Part shown: piece after piece, positions 49,046 through 61,001 of the stretch
Position numbering within the stretch: position 1 is the stretch's first letter
How the letters are laid out: each line of letters starts with the position of its first letter
Source of the DNA: Acridotheres tristis
Lineage: Eukaryota; Chordata; Aves; Passeriformes; Sturnidae
Assembly: GCA_037013685.1 (NCBI GenBank)
Contig: CM072884.1
Coordinates: forward strand, 112,136,048-112,200,047
Direction: 5' to 3'
Length of the DNA: 64,000 nt
Notes under the pieces: model-generated
What the model was told of the DNA's origin: nothing
Database searches by the model: none
Seen by the model: the letters and a program-made list of their open reading frames with translations, nothing else
Made by a program: the position numbers and the translations under genes

Positions 49046-49969
49046 TGCTTCTTCCCAGGTAGGTGAATGGAATTCTGCTCCAGGAACAGGGAGACCAAGC
49101 TGCAGCTCACTCACCAAGGCCACCAAACAACAGATGGTGGCAACTTTTGATAGCAACAAACGTGGACTGGCTTTGACCCAGTGAATTAACAGCAAAAATA
49201 TTTCCAGCTTGTTTTCTAATTCCTTCCAACCAGCTGTTTCTCCCATGGAAACATTATCTATTATGTATTACCTTACATTAAGTCCTGGAGAGGCATTTGA
49301 TTAAAAAAAACAACACCAACCTTCTTGTTGCTGTGCAATACAAAATAGAACTGGCAAACTTGGCTGCCTCCTGTTTTCATTTTACACTGAGAGGGCAATC
49401 TCACACTGCCTACCACTGATGCTGCAGAATTTCCACACCCACTTTTTCCTTGTTTACTTCTTTTAACTCAGCTCATGCCAGATTTAACATGAGAGGACTC
49501 ATTGAAAATGCCCTCTCCGTGGTGAGGATTTGTGTCACCCTCTGCCTGCATTTTTGTTTTGTGAGAGCATCGATCTGCCCACAAAACCAGGTCAGCTCTG
49601 TGGCTGGCCTGGATGAGGCAGCAGGGATGCCTGGCTTGGCCTGTCCCTGCTGCTGGCCAGCCAGGCTGTGGCTGTGGCCCTGCCCAGGTGACCACTTGCT
49701 GCACGTGTGGCTGCAGTTCTGATCCTACTCACCCTGGCAGGATGCTTTGACCTGGGTGCTCTGCTCCAAAATGTGCTCAAGCAACTCAAAAATGTCCTGT
49801 TTTCAAATCCATCAGGGTGCACTGAGAGGTGGCCGTGTGCTGTTTTGGGTCTGAATTGTGCTAAAATTCAATTTGGCAATTAACCCCAAAGGAACATCCT
49901 GATAATGATTTGGCAGACGAGCTGCTAAACTCACCTGGAGGCCTGTGACTGGCACTCAGCCACTGTGGA
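49046..49969. other. Intergenic, no gene seen
   Basis: No gene recognised. 49590-49700 is locally GC-rich with CTGGCCAGCCAGG-type short inverted repeats. Confidence 0.5.
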
Positions 49970-50480
49970 ATGCCAGTCCATTCTCCTTCTGGAATGTTCT
50001 TCTAACATATTCCTTCTCTCCCTTGGGACTTTGGGGATGCCCACCAGGGATAGTCCTGGAGATTTAGAGAAAGAACTGCCATGATTATTGTTATGGGCGA
50101 GTTACATCAATCTCTACTTAATGATAGTTCCTACTTTCCTAGCTTTAATGTAACTGCTTTAATGTAGTTTTAGCTTTTATACTGTGTAGTAAATAATCCT
50201 GATGGAGTCCCTTTCATCTAATCATTTGTCATAATAAAAAACTCATTTTTATCTAATATATCTGCTTTACCATCATTAAAAGCTGCAGGATGAAGCGGTA
50301 AAACTGGAACTATTGACAAACTCTGGGGCTAGGACTGGGTCCAGCCCCTCCAGGCTCCTCTCTGAGAAGTTTAGAAAGGCAGGGGGGCCTTTCAGCACTT
50401 GTGACTCAGTGGCTGGGATTCTTTAATAAATTTTTTCTGAAGCTCCCACTCCACCCACGTCAGTAAACCAACCACTTCCA
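49970..50480 (+). mobile_element. Possible decayed LTR
   Basis: 'cttttatactgtgtagtaaa' followed 50 bp later by AATAAAAAACTC at about 50233, and a second AATAAA at about 50425, give a TATA/poly(A)-like order. Pyrimidine-rich tracts flank it. No terminal repeats or target duplication identified; this may be chance. Confidence 0.28.
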
Positions 50481-51759
50481 CCAGGAGATGTGCACAAATC
50501 TCTCAGGTTTGGAGAGCTTTTGGATCTGTGGTTATTCAGGTTTCTATTTAGGAGCCTCTGGTGCAATAAAAAAAGTGTGCTCGGGAAACAGAGTTGCTTT
50601 TTCCCTGTTGTTGCTGTGACAGAAATTAAATTATAAGCCCTTATCAACACTTAGGAGTGGGAAGTGCTGGAGGGTAGAAGCCTCCTGGATGAAGCCTTAA
50701 CCCTCTGGAATAAAAGGCAGAATTTCTGTTGACATTTATAAAACCAGGATCCCACTCTGTATATTCTTGTGCATTTGAGTGGTTTGCATTTCCGTAGGGA
50801 ATCAGGATTATTTATTAACTGACTGCCCACAGCATCATCAAAACTCATGGAAATGTTCCTACATCCTTCCTTCCTCTGAAAATGCCTGTGCAAGCCAAAG
50901 AGGAATTTCCCAACCCAAATGATGTGGTTTTGGTTAGACAGATTTTATTTGTGAAATGGAGATCTTGAGTGATTACATGCTTTTTTGTTGTTTTCTGAGG
51001 TTCATGTTCATTTGTGAAAATGAAAGTAGGAGTGTGTTACACTGTGTTTTATTAAATCCCATTAGTTCCTGAATTATAAGTGGCCCTCTCTGTTGGAAGT
51101 AAATCTCACAGCACTGGCTACTGAGTTTTGGCAGTAGACACTGTACGAAAGCAAACTGGCTGTGAATTCTTTATTTTTATGCAGCATTTATTATTTTGGA
51201 TTTATAATTTCTGCCTTCCCCAGAAGCAGGATGTACACAGCTTTCTGTTGTTTCTCAAGCAAAAATAAAAATGTAAATTTTGTGCTGTGATCATTTTTAA
51301 CTCATCCATTTGCTTGTTCTGACATCTCCATGGAACTGGATCTGTGAATTTGATGAAATTCAGCTGTCTGGCTTTTTTTTTTTTTTTCCTTGAGCACTTT
51401 CTGGCAAAGGCAGATCTTCCAGTGACGCTAATGACTGCAGATCCTTTGGCATACATGGAACAGAACAAGTAACTCCACTGGAAATCTCTTCCAGGTAACC
51501 AAAATTCCATTTTTTTCTTAATATCCACAGGGTTTCACATTAAGTTGTAGCTAGGTACAAAACAATTAAAGAGAATTGATTTTTGTTTTCCAAGTACAAG
51601 CTATGAATTTAGATCTTCCCATTTCTCTGCCATTTATATCTGAATAAATGAATCTATCTTGTTCTCAGCAGAATCCTCTTCCAATTTGGTTTCAGCTTTC
51701 TCCTCAGTGCCATCCCTGCTTTGATTTTTATCACTTTTCTCACTGGTGAGGGTTGGGCT
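50481..51759. other. Intergenic, no gene seen
   Basis: No gene or mobile element recognised. Confidence 0.55.
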
Positions 51760-51895
51760 TAGGGAACAGGGACAGGAGGAGACAGGCTGGGCCAGGACAG
51801 GCTCAGCTTGGACAGCAGCAGGAATTTCCCCATGGAAAGGGAGCTCAGGCCTTGGCAGGGAGGTGGTGGAGTCACAACCTTGAACCTGAGGCAGG
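51760..51895 (+). mobile_element. CR1 LINE internal fragment
   Basis: 'agggaacagggacaggagga', 'ctcagcttggacagcagcag', 'ttccccatggaaagggagct' and 'caggccttggcagggaggtg' are the plus-strand form of the 36.0/47.2 kb CR1 ORF2 tail. They are followed by 'gtggagtcac', as in other CR1 subfamilies. The 3' tip is missing or decayed. Confidence 0.82.
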
Positions 51896-52954
51896 AGCCA
51901 AAAAAAATCAGGGTAGATGTTTCTTACCTACCCAAATTCAACAGAATAAAACTTCCTTTCATCTTTTTTTTATTTCCTTTTTACCTCAGAGGACACCAAT
52001 ATATCCATTACAGTCTGCAAGACCTTTTCACTAAATCGCCAGCAGCTTCTTTAGTTTATTTTCTGCACTTAGATTTGCTTTTATTCATAGAGATCTTTAA
52101 CTCCTTAAATGCAATATCAGATTACCCGTGTTCTTTGGAGGAGTCACCTGCAGTGGCAGCTGTCAGGCGAAGATTTAACACATTTATAAGTACCTGAAGC
52201 CCCTTGGACACCACAAGAGGTACAGAACAGGCAGAGGCAACATCAGATCTCTCCATTTAGGGCAAGGGGCTCCTCCCTTGCTATGCTGAATCAGCCTGAA
52301 GTGCACCATGTCTCAAAATATTAATATTTTGTAGGAGCATAAGGCTTTTAAAGCAGTTATTATAACTCTTTGGAGCCTTACCAAAGACACCAACCCCCAG
52401 ATAAAATTGTAATAAACAGTGGTAGGGAGAAAAGTAGCTACTGCAAAGCCTAATTAAGCATTTTGATTAGTTCATACTTGCTGCATTTTGGCTGCTGTTT
52501 ATAATTAATTTTATTATCTAATATCTGTCAGTGCTGGGGGTTTTTTTAACTGCTTCTTTGTTTACTTAATTGAGCCATTTATAATCATCACTTTGGAGGA
52601 GCGAGTTCTCCTGCTTGCTTTTATAACTGATGATGTTCACTAAGCCTTTCTGCCCTTTCAGCTCCCATACCCTTCACAGCACTGCCAGCAGTAACCCCTG
52701 CAAGAATCCACATTTCCAGGCACAATAAAGGGTGCTGAGCATCATTTCTTACCCACAGTCCCACACAAACCTTCCTTTCAGTCAGCTTTCCCTGCAAGGT
52801 ACAGCCTATTTCACTCTAACACCAATTGGAGTTGGTAATTGTGAATTATTGAAGATGTGGGGAAATCCATGGAATGTCTCGTGGACACAGCCAGTCAGTC
52901 CTGCCATGGAACAACTGCAAAATGGGAGTCAGGAGCACAAAATGACACTGATTT
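51896..52954. other. Intergenic, no gene seen
   Basis: No gene recognised. 52470-52640 is AT-rich, free of repeats and has clustered TAATTA-type motifs. Evidence for regulatory function is weak. Confidence 0.5.
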
Positions 52955-53462
52955 TAGAGCAGGAAGGAAGGAGTCACCCTCTCCTGTGAGGAAAGGCTGG
53001 GAAAATTTTGATTGTTCAGCCTGGAGAGGAGAAGCTTTGGGCTGAGCTCAGGGTGGCCTTGCAGGGCCTGAAGGAGCTGCAGGAACCATGGAGAGAGACA
53101 ATTGCCAAGGGATGGAGGGACAGCACCCAGGGAATGGAGGGACAGCACCCAGGGAATGGAGGGACAGCACCCAGGGAATGGAGGGACAGCACCCAGGGAA
53201 TGCAGGGACAGCACACAGGGAATGGAGGGACAGCACCCAGGGAATGGCTTCCAAGTAGGATTTGATGGGATTTTGGGCAGGAATTGTTCCCTGTGATGGC
53301 AATGAGGGGCTGGGATGGAATTCCCAGAGCAGCTGTGGCTGCTCCTGGATCCCTGGCAGTGCCCAAGGCCAGGTTGGATTTTTTCTTGGAGCACTCTGGG
53401 ATAGTGGAAGTTGTCCCTGTTCCATCCTGGAACTGGATGATCTTTAACCCAAATCTAAGACT
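52955..53462 (+). mobile_element. CR1 LINE 3' fragment carrying a 22-bp array
   Basis: 'gaggaaaggctgggaaaat', 'cagcctggagaggagaagct' and 'ctgaaggagctgcagga' lead into six 22-bp units. The sequence then runs 'aattgttccctgtgatgg', 'ctggatccctggcagtgccc' and 'gatctttaacccaaatc', with a decayed tip 'gactctataatttt'. The organisation is the same as at 11.4 kb and, in the opposite orientation, at 22 kb. Confidence 0.9.
53110..53252. repeat. 22-bp tandem array inside CR1, six units
   Basis: Units with CAGC at 53121, 53143, 53165, 53187, 53209 and 53231, exactly 22 bp apart. One unit has the ATGCAGGG variant also seen in the 11.6 kb array, and in both arrays it is the penultimate or last unit. One CAC-for-CCC change occurs in the fifth unit. 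Confidence 0.95.
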
Positions 53463-53689
53463 CTATAATTTTCAATACCTCACTTTCAATTTTCCATACC
53501 TTTGCTTTGGATTTGGAGCAAGGAGACTCCTCACGTTTTTAGCTTTTTCCTCTGCAGTCAGTTTTCTCCTTTCTCGAGTTTAAACAATAATAACTCATCT
53601 AAAAGAGAAGGGGGGCATGTGGCCAAAACCATTTTATATTTCAGAGTGGCTCTGCAATGTGTCCATTACCCAAATTGAGGCAACAGGAA

Positions 53690-54220
53690 GATTGGGAATA
53701 TCCCAATGCATGACCTTGAAAACTGGAGTCAAGCAATAGGTATGGCATGGAACCTAATAGGACAAAGTGCAGAGTCAGGAATTAAACAGAAATTCCTGCC
53801 CTCAGTTATGAACATGATTGGACTGACAAGGGATGAGAAGGAATTGACTTTCTCTCCCTCAGCCAGAGGAAAACAGAGCCATGAGTGCAATGCAACTGTA
53901 AAGAAGTAAATGTGATCCTACATCTCATCAGCTGGGAATGTTCCTGTAGGGAAAAGGGAATATTGTTTCTGTTGGACATGACGCTGATGAGCCCTTTGCA
54001 GGGACACTGTCACAATCCTGGTCCCTTCTGCACCAGGAAGATGAATTTGAAGTGATATTGAGCAGAGGAAGACCAGCAGGATAATGTGGAGAGCTCGTGG
54101 CACAAGGGAAAAATAGCAAGAATTGATCCAGTTGAACTCTAGGAAAATAAAGGTGAAGAGGGGATGAAGTTGTTCACTATAAATATTCAGAGCAGATGAA
54201 GGAGAGGGAGGAAAGGGAGG
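53690..54220 (+). mobile_element. Ancient CR1/L3-type LINE fragment
   Basis: 'gtaaagaagtaaatgtgatc', 'catctcatcagctgggaatg', 'ggacatgacgctgatgag', 'ggacactgtcacaatcctgg' and 'tggagagctc' follow the order of an older CR1 ORF2 region upstream of the 3' tail. No frame is intact. It is identified by pattern only, with substantial divergence. Confidence 0.5.
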
Positions 54221-54649
54221 TAATAATAGTTTTAAATTAGCGGGAAAATCACCACAGGAAAAAAAACTTAAAATAAATAAGCAAAGTGCTATGTCCAAGG
54301 GAATTTCTAAACATCAGAGAAGTAATTATTTGGGAAATGTAGCAGGAATTTTAAAAAACAAACAAACAAATCCACAACACCACAACAAAAAAAAACATAA
54401 GTAACCAGATTGGGTTTATGGTAAACAGAAATCACAGATATTTCTGGAAGGAAGGAACTCTACAGCCCAGTGCAGACATGGTCCCATCACCCTGCACATT
54501 GTTTCTGGGCCTGTATTCCTAACCCAGAACAGCACAACAGAGCTGAGAGGTTTTATGAATAAATTTTCTGAAAATGGGAGGCTGAAATAGAAATAGGAGG
54601 AAGAGGAAACAGAGAGGAGAGAGCAGAGGCAGTGACAGAGAAGCAGTGA
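54221..54649. other. Intergenic, no gene seen
   Basis: No gene recognised. An A/C-rich low-complexity stretch lies at 54350-54400. Confidence 0.5.
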
Positions 54650-54732
54650 TGGACTAGACTGGGATCTTTGGGGGTTTGACTGCATCTCCAGGGATCCCTT
54701 CCAACCCCAAATATTCTATGATTCTGTGACTG
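54650..54732 (+). mobile_element. CR1 3' end
   Basis: 'ggactagactgggatctttg', then 'tctccagggatcccttccaa' and the terminal 8-bp repeats ATTCTATG ATTCTGTG, the canonical CR1 3' terminus. Confidence 0.82.
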
Positions 54733-56079
54733 CTTTGTAATATCTAAAATTAAGACCACAAATTCAGCGTTTAACCTGGCCCACATAACAAAAATGTACC
54801 TGTTGAAAATTAAATTTCATAATTGATTAAGAAATCGCAGCCAAAGAAGAGAGCTGAAGGGAGCCACTTGGGATTTAAAGAGTTGAAATGATTACTTACA
54901 AGAGGAGCAGAGGGTGATTAAAATAAACAGGCCTTAATTGATTAAATTGAATGTGAGGAAACAGAAAAGCTTCCCATGATTGGTACCTGCCCTGCAGGTG
55001 GCAAAGGAAGAGGAATTCTGAGAAAACACAAAACTCAATTATCAGGGAAGGGTTTTTTGCACAGCAAATGGGATACTGGGACAAAGATGGGGAGATTTGG
55101 TTCCTGCATGCAGCAAAATTCCAGGCTTGCCATTGAGGTTCTGCTTGCAGAACAGCTTTACATAAGCAGCTTTTATAATGCTCCATGAAGATCAATAGCT
55201 TTAGGTTGACTTACTTGTTTTGTTTTGTTCCCCTGTTACCAAAGTACTCAATTACAGGCTGCAAAGTTGCTTTGCTGCATCAAATTCTATCCAAAAATAT
55301 CAGGAAAGCTAGACTTTACCTTGCAAAATACTGGAGAGAGAGAAAGGGCAAAGGGGAGAAGGTTATTGCCAACCTCTCCATAATAAATTTTGGCAGCTAT
55401 GACACCTAACTCCATATTTATAGCCATTCCCTAGACTGACATCCAGAATTGGGAAGGTTAGCAAGTGAAAGAGGAGCTTTTGCAGAGGAAAGCAACTTTA
55501 AATATCAGGCAGCTTTTCAAAACATCTGGCCAGGTTTACCAGATTGCACCATGGAAATGTTAGACACCAAAAAATCAGGCCTTGATGTGCAAATAAGGGG
55601 GGAAAAAATGGGGGTGGTAGGCTGGGAAAGAGAATTCCCTCTGGTATTCTTCCTGCCAGAAAACAAAACCAGACAGCTTCCACCCACTGGTCTCTCCTCA
55701 TCTTCCCTTCAGTTCCTAATGGCTTGCTCTGCAAAATTCCCCCAGCTCCAGCACACCACAAAAACCTCCCAAGGATTTAAAATTCCCCTCAGATTAGCAA
55801 ATGTTGACCCTTTGACAATATTATCAGCTCGTGTGAACCAAAACTGTTTCAGCTGATCTTTAAGCAGACATTTCCAACCACATCTTCCCTTGCTGCTGTG
55901 CAGAAAAAGAAGCTTTCAGTGCTGCCATATGGGCTGAGGCAATATCTAGACTTACACTTTTTAGGCCAGGCAGGGAAAGTGTAATAACAAGAGGAGGAGC
56001 AAAGGAGGCTCTAGGCAAGGCTTCTCCCAAGCTGCCAGATGATTTGTTCCTTTTGCATATCAAAACACCCCCGGGCCTG
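54733..56079. other. Intergenic, no gene seen
   Basis: No gene or mobile element recognised. A 135-codon open frame at 55449-55856 has no recognisable domain. Confidence 0.55.
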
Positions 56080-56145
56080 ATCACAGAATTACAAAATCCT
56101 TTAGGTTGGAAAAGACCTCCAAGATCGGGTCCAGCTTTTAGTTTT
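56080..56145 (-). mobile_element. CR1 3' fragment
   Basis: 'gatcacagaattacaaaatc' and 'aggttggaaaagacctcca' are a classic reverse-complement CR1 3' end. Similarity fades by about 56145. Confidence 0.82.
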
Positions 56146-56614
56146 CATGAGGTTTTGGTTTATGGTGGCACCTAAAGAGCCACAGGTCAGGATCAGCCAG
56201 CCCCAGGACTGTCAAAGTGCACATTTTAATCCTAAAAACAGATGATTTTTTTATGTGCTCCTGAGTTATTTTGGTACCTCCAGGTAAATTGAAAAATTCT
56301 TGGCTTGCAGATAAACAGGGATCCTTTGAGACAGGATAAAAACTCAGACCCTTTAAAATAATGAAAACTTAGAGTGTATGTATCAAACACTATTCTGTGG
56401 CCAAAATTCTTCTGCAGACGCATTTTGTATTTAACTACTTTTCAACTACTATTTACAAGTCGTAGTAGTAAGTCATAATTTTTAACTATTTATCCCCTTT
56501 CAGAGGTAAGGAGGAATGTACACCAAGGAAAGCCAACATTTCAGAACTTGAAGTGAAGAATCAATGCCTCTGGCTCAATATCATCAGAGTCCAAATGTTT
56601 TTTATGTGTTGGAT
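56146..56614. other. Intergenic, no gene seen
   Basis: No gene or mobile element recognised. Confidence 0.5.
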
Positions 56615-56780
56615 TCATTTTCCCAGGGAGATTTGGAGTCTCCATCCCTGGAGGTGTCCAAGGAAAGCCTGGACCTGGCACTCAGAGCCCTGGGCTGGGG
56701 ACAAGGTGGGGATGGGTCACAGCTTGGATTTGGTGATTCTGGAGCTCTTTTCCAACCTTGATGATCCTGAATTAAATCAT
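56615..56780 (+). mobile_element. CR1 LINE 3' fragment
   Basis: 'gagatttggagtctccatcc', 'ctggaggtgtccaaggaaa', 'ctggacctggcactcagag', 'ggggacaaggtggggatgg' and 'ctcttttccaaccttgatga' are the CR1 3' end in plus orientation. Confidence 0.88.
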
Positions 56781-59029
56781 ACTAACATGGATCTGCACAA
56801 ACTGCAGGATAAGGTCATGGGAATACCACCTGCATTCCCATTTTGTCCTGGGAGCTGTGGGTTCACTGAAATACCAGTGGCAAATATCCCCAAAAATCCC
56901 TCCTAGAGATGTGGTGGTGAGCGATTTCCCTGTGAATAAATACTCTGTTGTTTTGGCAAAATGAAAACTGGAGGGGGACAAGGATGTCCCAGAGCCTGGT
57001 TCAGGAAGTTTGTCTCCATAAAATATCTCAGCACAACCCCCAGAGAATGAACAGGAGGTGAAGGAGAGCAAAACCCTCCAGAGGGCACATCAGAACTGAA
57101 GTTTATTTTATGTGCACTGACCTCTGTGGGATCCTCTCCTCAATGACCCAAGTAGATGTAAAACCCAAAGTTAAACATTTAAAGTAGGATGTGCCCATCC
57201 CCTCCCATCAACCCATTCCTCTGCTTGTCCCATTGTTTAATGGTCAAAAAACAATTCCAAAATCCTCAAGCTGATACAAACTTTGCTTCCTGACATAAAC
57301 TGTTCCCTCAGGCATGGCACAAGTCTGGGGAATTCAAGTTGTTTCTGGAACTGTGTGCCCAAAGGGAGCTGGGAGGGAAGGGAGTCAAAGCCCATTAACT
57401 GGAATCACCCTGAACGAGCAGATTTAGGCACTGCCACTTCAAGAATGAAAAGGGAAAGGAAATCTCAGCAGCTCAGCACTCAGGCATTTGCCTGGGACCT
57501 TCAGAAAGCAGCGGGGATCCTTTCAGTGTGTCTTAGCACGAGCATTAATTCACTCTGAGAGGCTCTGCAGGGAGAGATTCGTGGAGCTGACCCTGAGTGA
57601 GCTGCAACTGAGACAAATAGATCGGAGGGGGACAGCAGGCTAAGTACAAAATAATTATTTGTGCACCTGTTCCAGAGCCATTTCAGGTTTTGTGCCCCAA
57701 GAGAAAAAGTGCCATTTGGAAAGCACAAGGGTTTGTGCAATTAAATGATGCTGTTATGGTTCCAAGCTCAACCTAACCACTCATATGCTGCTTCTCCTGA
57801 AATATTTAACAATTAATAGAGTTAAAAGGGCCTATAACCCATCACATTGTGTCGGGACCGTGAAGATAAAAAGAATAAGATCCTACATATCCTCTTTTCA
57901 CATAAACCCTTTCTCCATTTTGGATGTGGCCAGTGTTCCTGCTCTGTTGGCAAATGAAGGCAGGAAAAATGAGTAACAAGTAGGGCAGGCTCTAGAAAAG
58001 TACCTTTAGCTTGGAGAACAGCTCCTGTTCCAGGAGATTTGGTCCTAGCACAAGGGAAGACATTTAAAGAACAGTAGTTTGCAGGAAGAAATTAAGAGTT
58101 GTGCAAATCTCCCAGGAAGAAGAGGCCTCATGCTGCTCTTTTCAGACAGGATCCCTTTTATGGGAAAAGCTTAGGGAACAAGAATGCAGCCATTTTTTAA
58201 CCCAATGTGATATTATAATACATCCACCACACAATTGCATGGGCTCAAATGAGATTTCAGAGAGAAGAAAAAAAAATTATTCCCAGAAAGCACATTAGGA
58301 AATGTAGGAAGGTGTGAAGAAAGGGTGAGGTGAGAAAGGAAATGCAAATAAGGAGATTTTACAAGCTAAAGCGGAGCTGGTTTAAAGCATTACTTTTTTC
58401 TCAGAAGGAGAAAAAAATTATATCACTGATGATCCATGGTCGGAGAGCACAGATGAGGTGTGGAGCTTGGTTTGCTGCTAATCTAAGACAATAAATTACA
58501 GAGAAACTGGTAGGACTTCTAAAAGTGCAAATTGTTATCATTTACATTACCTGAAAATCCACAATCCCATTCTGCTTCCCACTGACTAGGGGCGAAAGTT
58601 TGGAATATGGGTAATTTTTCACAGAGCAGACACAAAAGGTGAAGCATTTCACCTTTTCAGCGGGTGGAGTGAAAAGGATGATTATGATGATGTCTGATTT
58701 CTGGGCTCTATTTTCCAGCCAGGTTTTCTCAGCAAAGAAGGTGAAAGTAAAGTATCTGCTGATGTCGGAAGGTGTGCACCTGCCTGTTTGCCTGGCAGCT
58801 GTTCCAAGCGGGAATGTGGGATCTGTTGGCCAATTTCAGCCTTGTCTGAGAGTGGGAAAGCTTTGCCGAAGACTCCATCAGTGAGGAGGGGGGTAAAGGG
58901 GGTGGGAAGTGCCCCAAAGGGGCTGGAGAATTGTTTGCGGTGTGAGATCAGCCTTTGTAATGCGCCAGAGAACTGCGGGACACAAACCCTGCTGTTCCCT
59001 GGATACACCTGTGGTTCCCTTCTGTGCAG
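56781..59029. other. Intergenic, no gene seen
   Basis: No gene or mobile element recognised upstream of the CpG island. GC content rises from about 58800 on. Confidence 0.55.
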
Positions 59030-59218
59030 TGATGCCCTGGTACCCAGAGAAGCTGTGGCTGCACCTGGATCCCTGGAAGTGTCCAAAGCCGGGCTGGATG
59101 TAGCTCTGAGCAAACGGCGCTAGCGGAAGGTGTCCCTGCCCACGGCCGGGGGGTTGGCACTAATCGATATTTAAGCTCCCTTCCAAACCCAACCCGTCCC
59201 ACGATTCCGTGATTCGTG
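59030..59218 (+). mobile_element. CR1 LINE 3' fragment at the edge of the CpG island
   Basis: 'gagaagctgtggctgcacct', 'ggatccctggaagtgtccaa', 'agccgggctggatgtagc', 'ggaaggtgtccctgcccac' and 'ctcccttccaaacccaac', ending in CGATTCCGTGATTCGTG, a mutated CR1 tip. Unlike the other copies it keeps or has gained several CpGs (for example AACGGCGCTAGCGG). This is expected if it lies in a region protected from methylation. Confidence 0.88.
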
Positions 59219-59450
59219 CGCGGGGAGGGCTCCGCCGGGGGTAGGCGGGACGCTCCCTCCCGGAGGCAGCCGCATCCCGGCGGGAGGGACAGCGCCGGGT
59301 CCCCCCGCGCTGCGATCCCGCCGCGCTCCGCTCCGCCATCCCCGCGGGAGCGCAGCGCTCCCTTCCAGCGGGGGCGGCGCAGGCGGAGCGGGGCCGCCCC
59401 CGCGGAAGGAGCGCGCCGCCCCCGCCGCCCCGCAGAGGGCGCTGCCTCCG

Positions 59451-59632
59451 CCCCGCTCCGCGCCCCGCACCGCGCCCCGCACCGCGCTCCGCTCCGCACC
59501 CCGCTCCGCACCCCGCACCGCTCCGCGCAGCGCACCGCGCTCCGCACCGCACCGCTCCGCTCCGCACCGCGCACCGTTCTGCACCGCGCTCCGCACCGCG
59601 CTCCTCACCCCGCACCGCACCGCCCCGCGGGG
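59451..59632. repeat. CCGCN-type GC-rich tandem repeat in the CpG island
   Basis: About 180 bp built almost entirely of CCGCA, CCGCT and CCGCG-like pentamers (for example CCGCACCGCGCTCCGCACCG) with irregular phase changes. It keeps long open frames on both strands rich in R, A, G or P. These are artefacts of composition. Confidence 0.85.
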
Positions 59633-59759
59633 CCGCGCCTCCCCCGCACATCCCGCTCGCCACCCCGCTCCGGCGGAGCCCCGCGGCCGGCGGGTGCCGC
59701 TGCCCCCCTCCCCGGGGGTGCGCGGCTGGCGGCAGGTGGGCGAGCGGGCGTGGGGGAAT

Positions 59760-59901
59760 GGAGACGCCCGGCAGCATCCTCGGGGCCGTGTGACAGCGAG
59801 CGGCGCTCAGACGCGCGCACGGAGCCGGAGCCGGAGCCCCGCAGCCGCCCTGCCCCGTCCCGTCCCGCGGGGAGCCGGCATGGAGTGACAGCAGCCGCCA
59901 G
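59760..59901 (+). other. Probable first exon (largely 5' UTR) of an unidentified gene
   Basis: The right edge is an excellent splice donor: GCCGCCAG|GTAAGCGGGG, intron starting at 59902. The exon lies inside the CpG island with no TATA, as expected of a dispersed promoter, so the start given is only a guess. The only ATG near the donor (59880-59882, context CCGGCATGG) is followed by GAG TGA, a two-codon upstream ORF, so the exon is probably non-coding and translation would start in exon 2 beyond this window. The sequence just before contains GGAGCC repeats (59820-59840). I do not recognise the gene. Confidence 0.6.
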
Positions 59902-59907
59902 GTAAGC
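59902..59907 (+). other. Splice donor of probable exon 1
   Basis: GTAAGC after CAG fits the consensus at nearly every position. It is the strongest donor I noticed in the CpG island. Confidence 0.65.
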
Positions 59908-61001
59908 GGGGCTGCCGTACCCGAAGGGACGCTGCGCAGGTGATGGGTCGGGGCTCGCGGGTTTGTTCGGTGGCTGTGCCCTCACGGCTCGTTGCCTCCG
60001 CGTTTCTCCATCTCCCCCCTTGCCCCAAAAAACGCCCTTCCTCGAGCTCCCCGGGCAGCCACGGCGGCGGTGCCGAGGGATTCGGGGCGCGTTTCTTATG
60101 TAACCCGGGGGCGAGCAGCCGCGGCCGCTTCGCGCTGGGCGAGGGGCGAAGTGGCAGTGGCGAAACGGCCGAGGGGGGACACGGTGGGGTGGCCAGGCGG
60201 CCCCGAGGTGTCCCCGTTTCCAGCGGCCGTCGTGGGAGCCCCATCCTCACGCCCTCGGGCAAAAGCTCCGCCGCGACGGGGCCGGGGCTGCGCCGGCCTC
60301 CCCCGGCTCCGGGAATCGGCACCGGGCACCGCGGGCACCGCGTCCCGCCCGGCCGCCCCCTCCCTCCCCAGCGGCGCTGCCCGAGCTGGGAAAAACTTCA
60401 AAGCGGGGAGGAGGGAAGGAGAGGGGAGATGATGCTGGTTTGGATGCTCCCGTCTCACTTGTCCGCTGGGAGGGAAGGATGCGCTGCGGGGAGCTGGGGT
60501 GGCTGGGGGCAGCCGGGGCGAGGCTGAGGGGAGCCGGGGTAGCTCTGGAGGCAGCGGGGCCGGGAGGAGAGGAGCCGGAGCCGGGATGAGGGGGAGACGC
60601 GGCCCCGCTGGGCGGTCAGAGAGGGGACAGCCTCCCCCGGGGGACACGGAGGGGACGGGGGTGTTCACGGAGGGGTGCCCGTCTCTTCTTGTTCGGAGGG
60701 AGAGCGAGCTCGGTATCACCATGGCGACCTGAGGGAGAAAAGAGCTAAATAAATAAATAAGTAGGAGATAACTCCCCCCTTCTTCCACTCCCCCCCCGGC
60801 CCTCGCCGTCCCTTCCAGGCCAGGTCCGGTGCCAAAGCTGGGGAGAAAGATACCACGGACAAAACTTTCCTGTCGTGGTAAAAGCGGGCGGAGAAGGGCC
60901 GGGGGAGCGCGGTGGGGAAGGGACCGCAGATTCGGGGAGCCAGGGACTCCCGGATCGCCGTGGCCGGAGCATCTTCTCCGGGAAGCTGCCTCGGGGTTGG
61001 C

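Noticed and set aside
59216..59905. 229-codon open frame through the CpG island
   Set aside because: Extreme R/A/P composition from the CCGCN repeat, with comparable frames on the opposite strand. It starts from a non-ATG codon and shows no domain.
60721..60732. Alternative coding start in the CpG island (ATG in a CCATGG context)
   Set aside because: The frame stops after three codons (ATG GCG ACC TGA) and has no splice donor directly after it.
60096..60788. 230-codon minus-strand open frame in the CpG island
   Set aside because: GC-rich composition with overlapping frames of similar length on the other strand. No recognisable domain or splice support.
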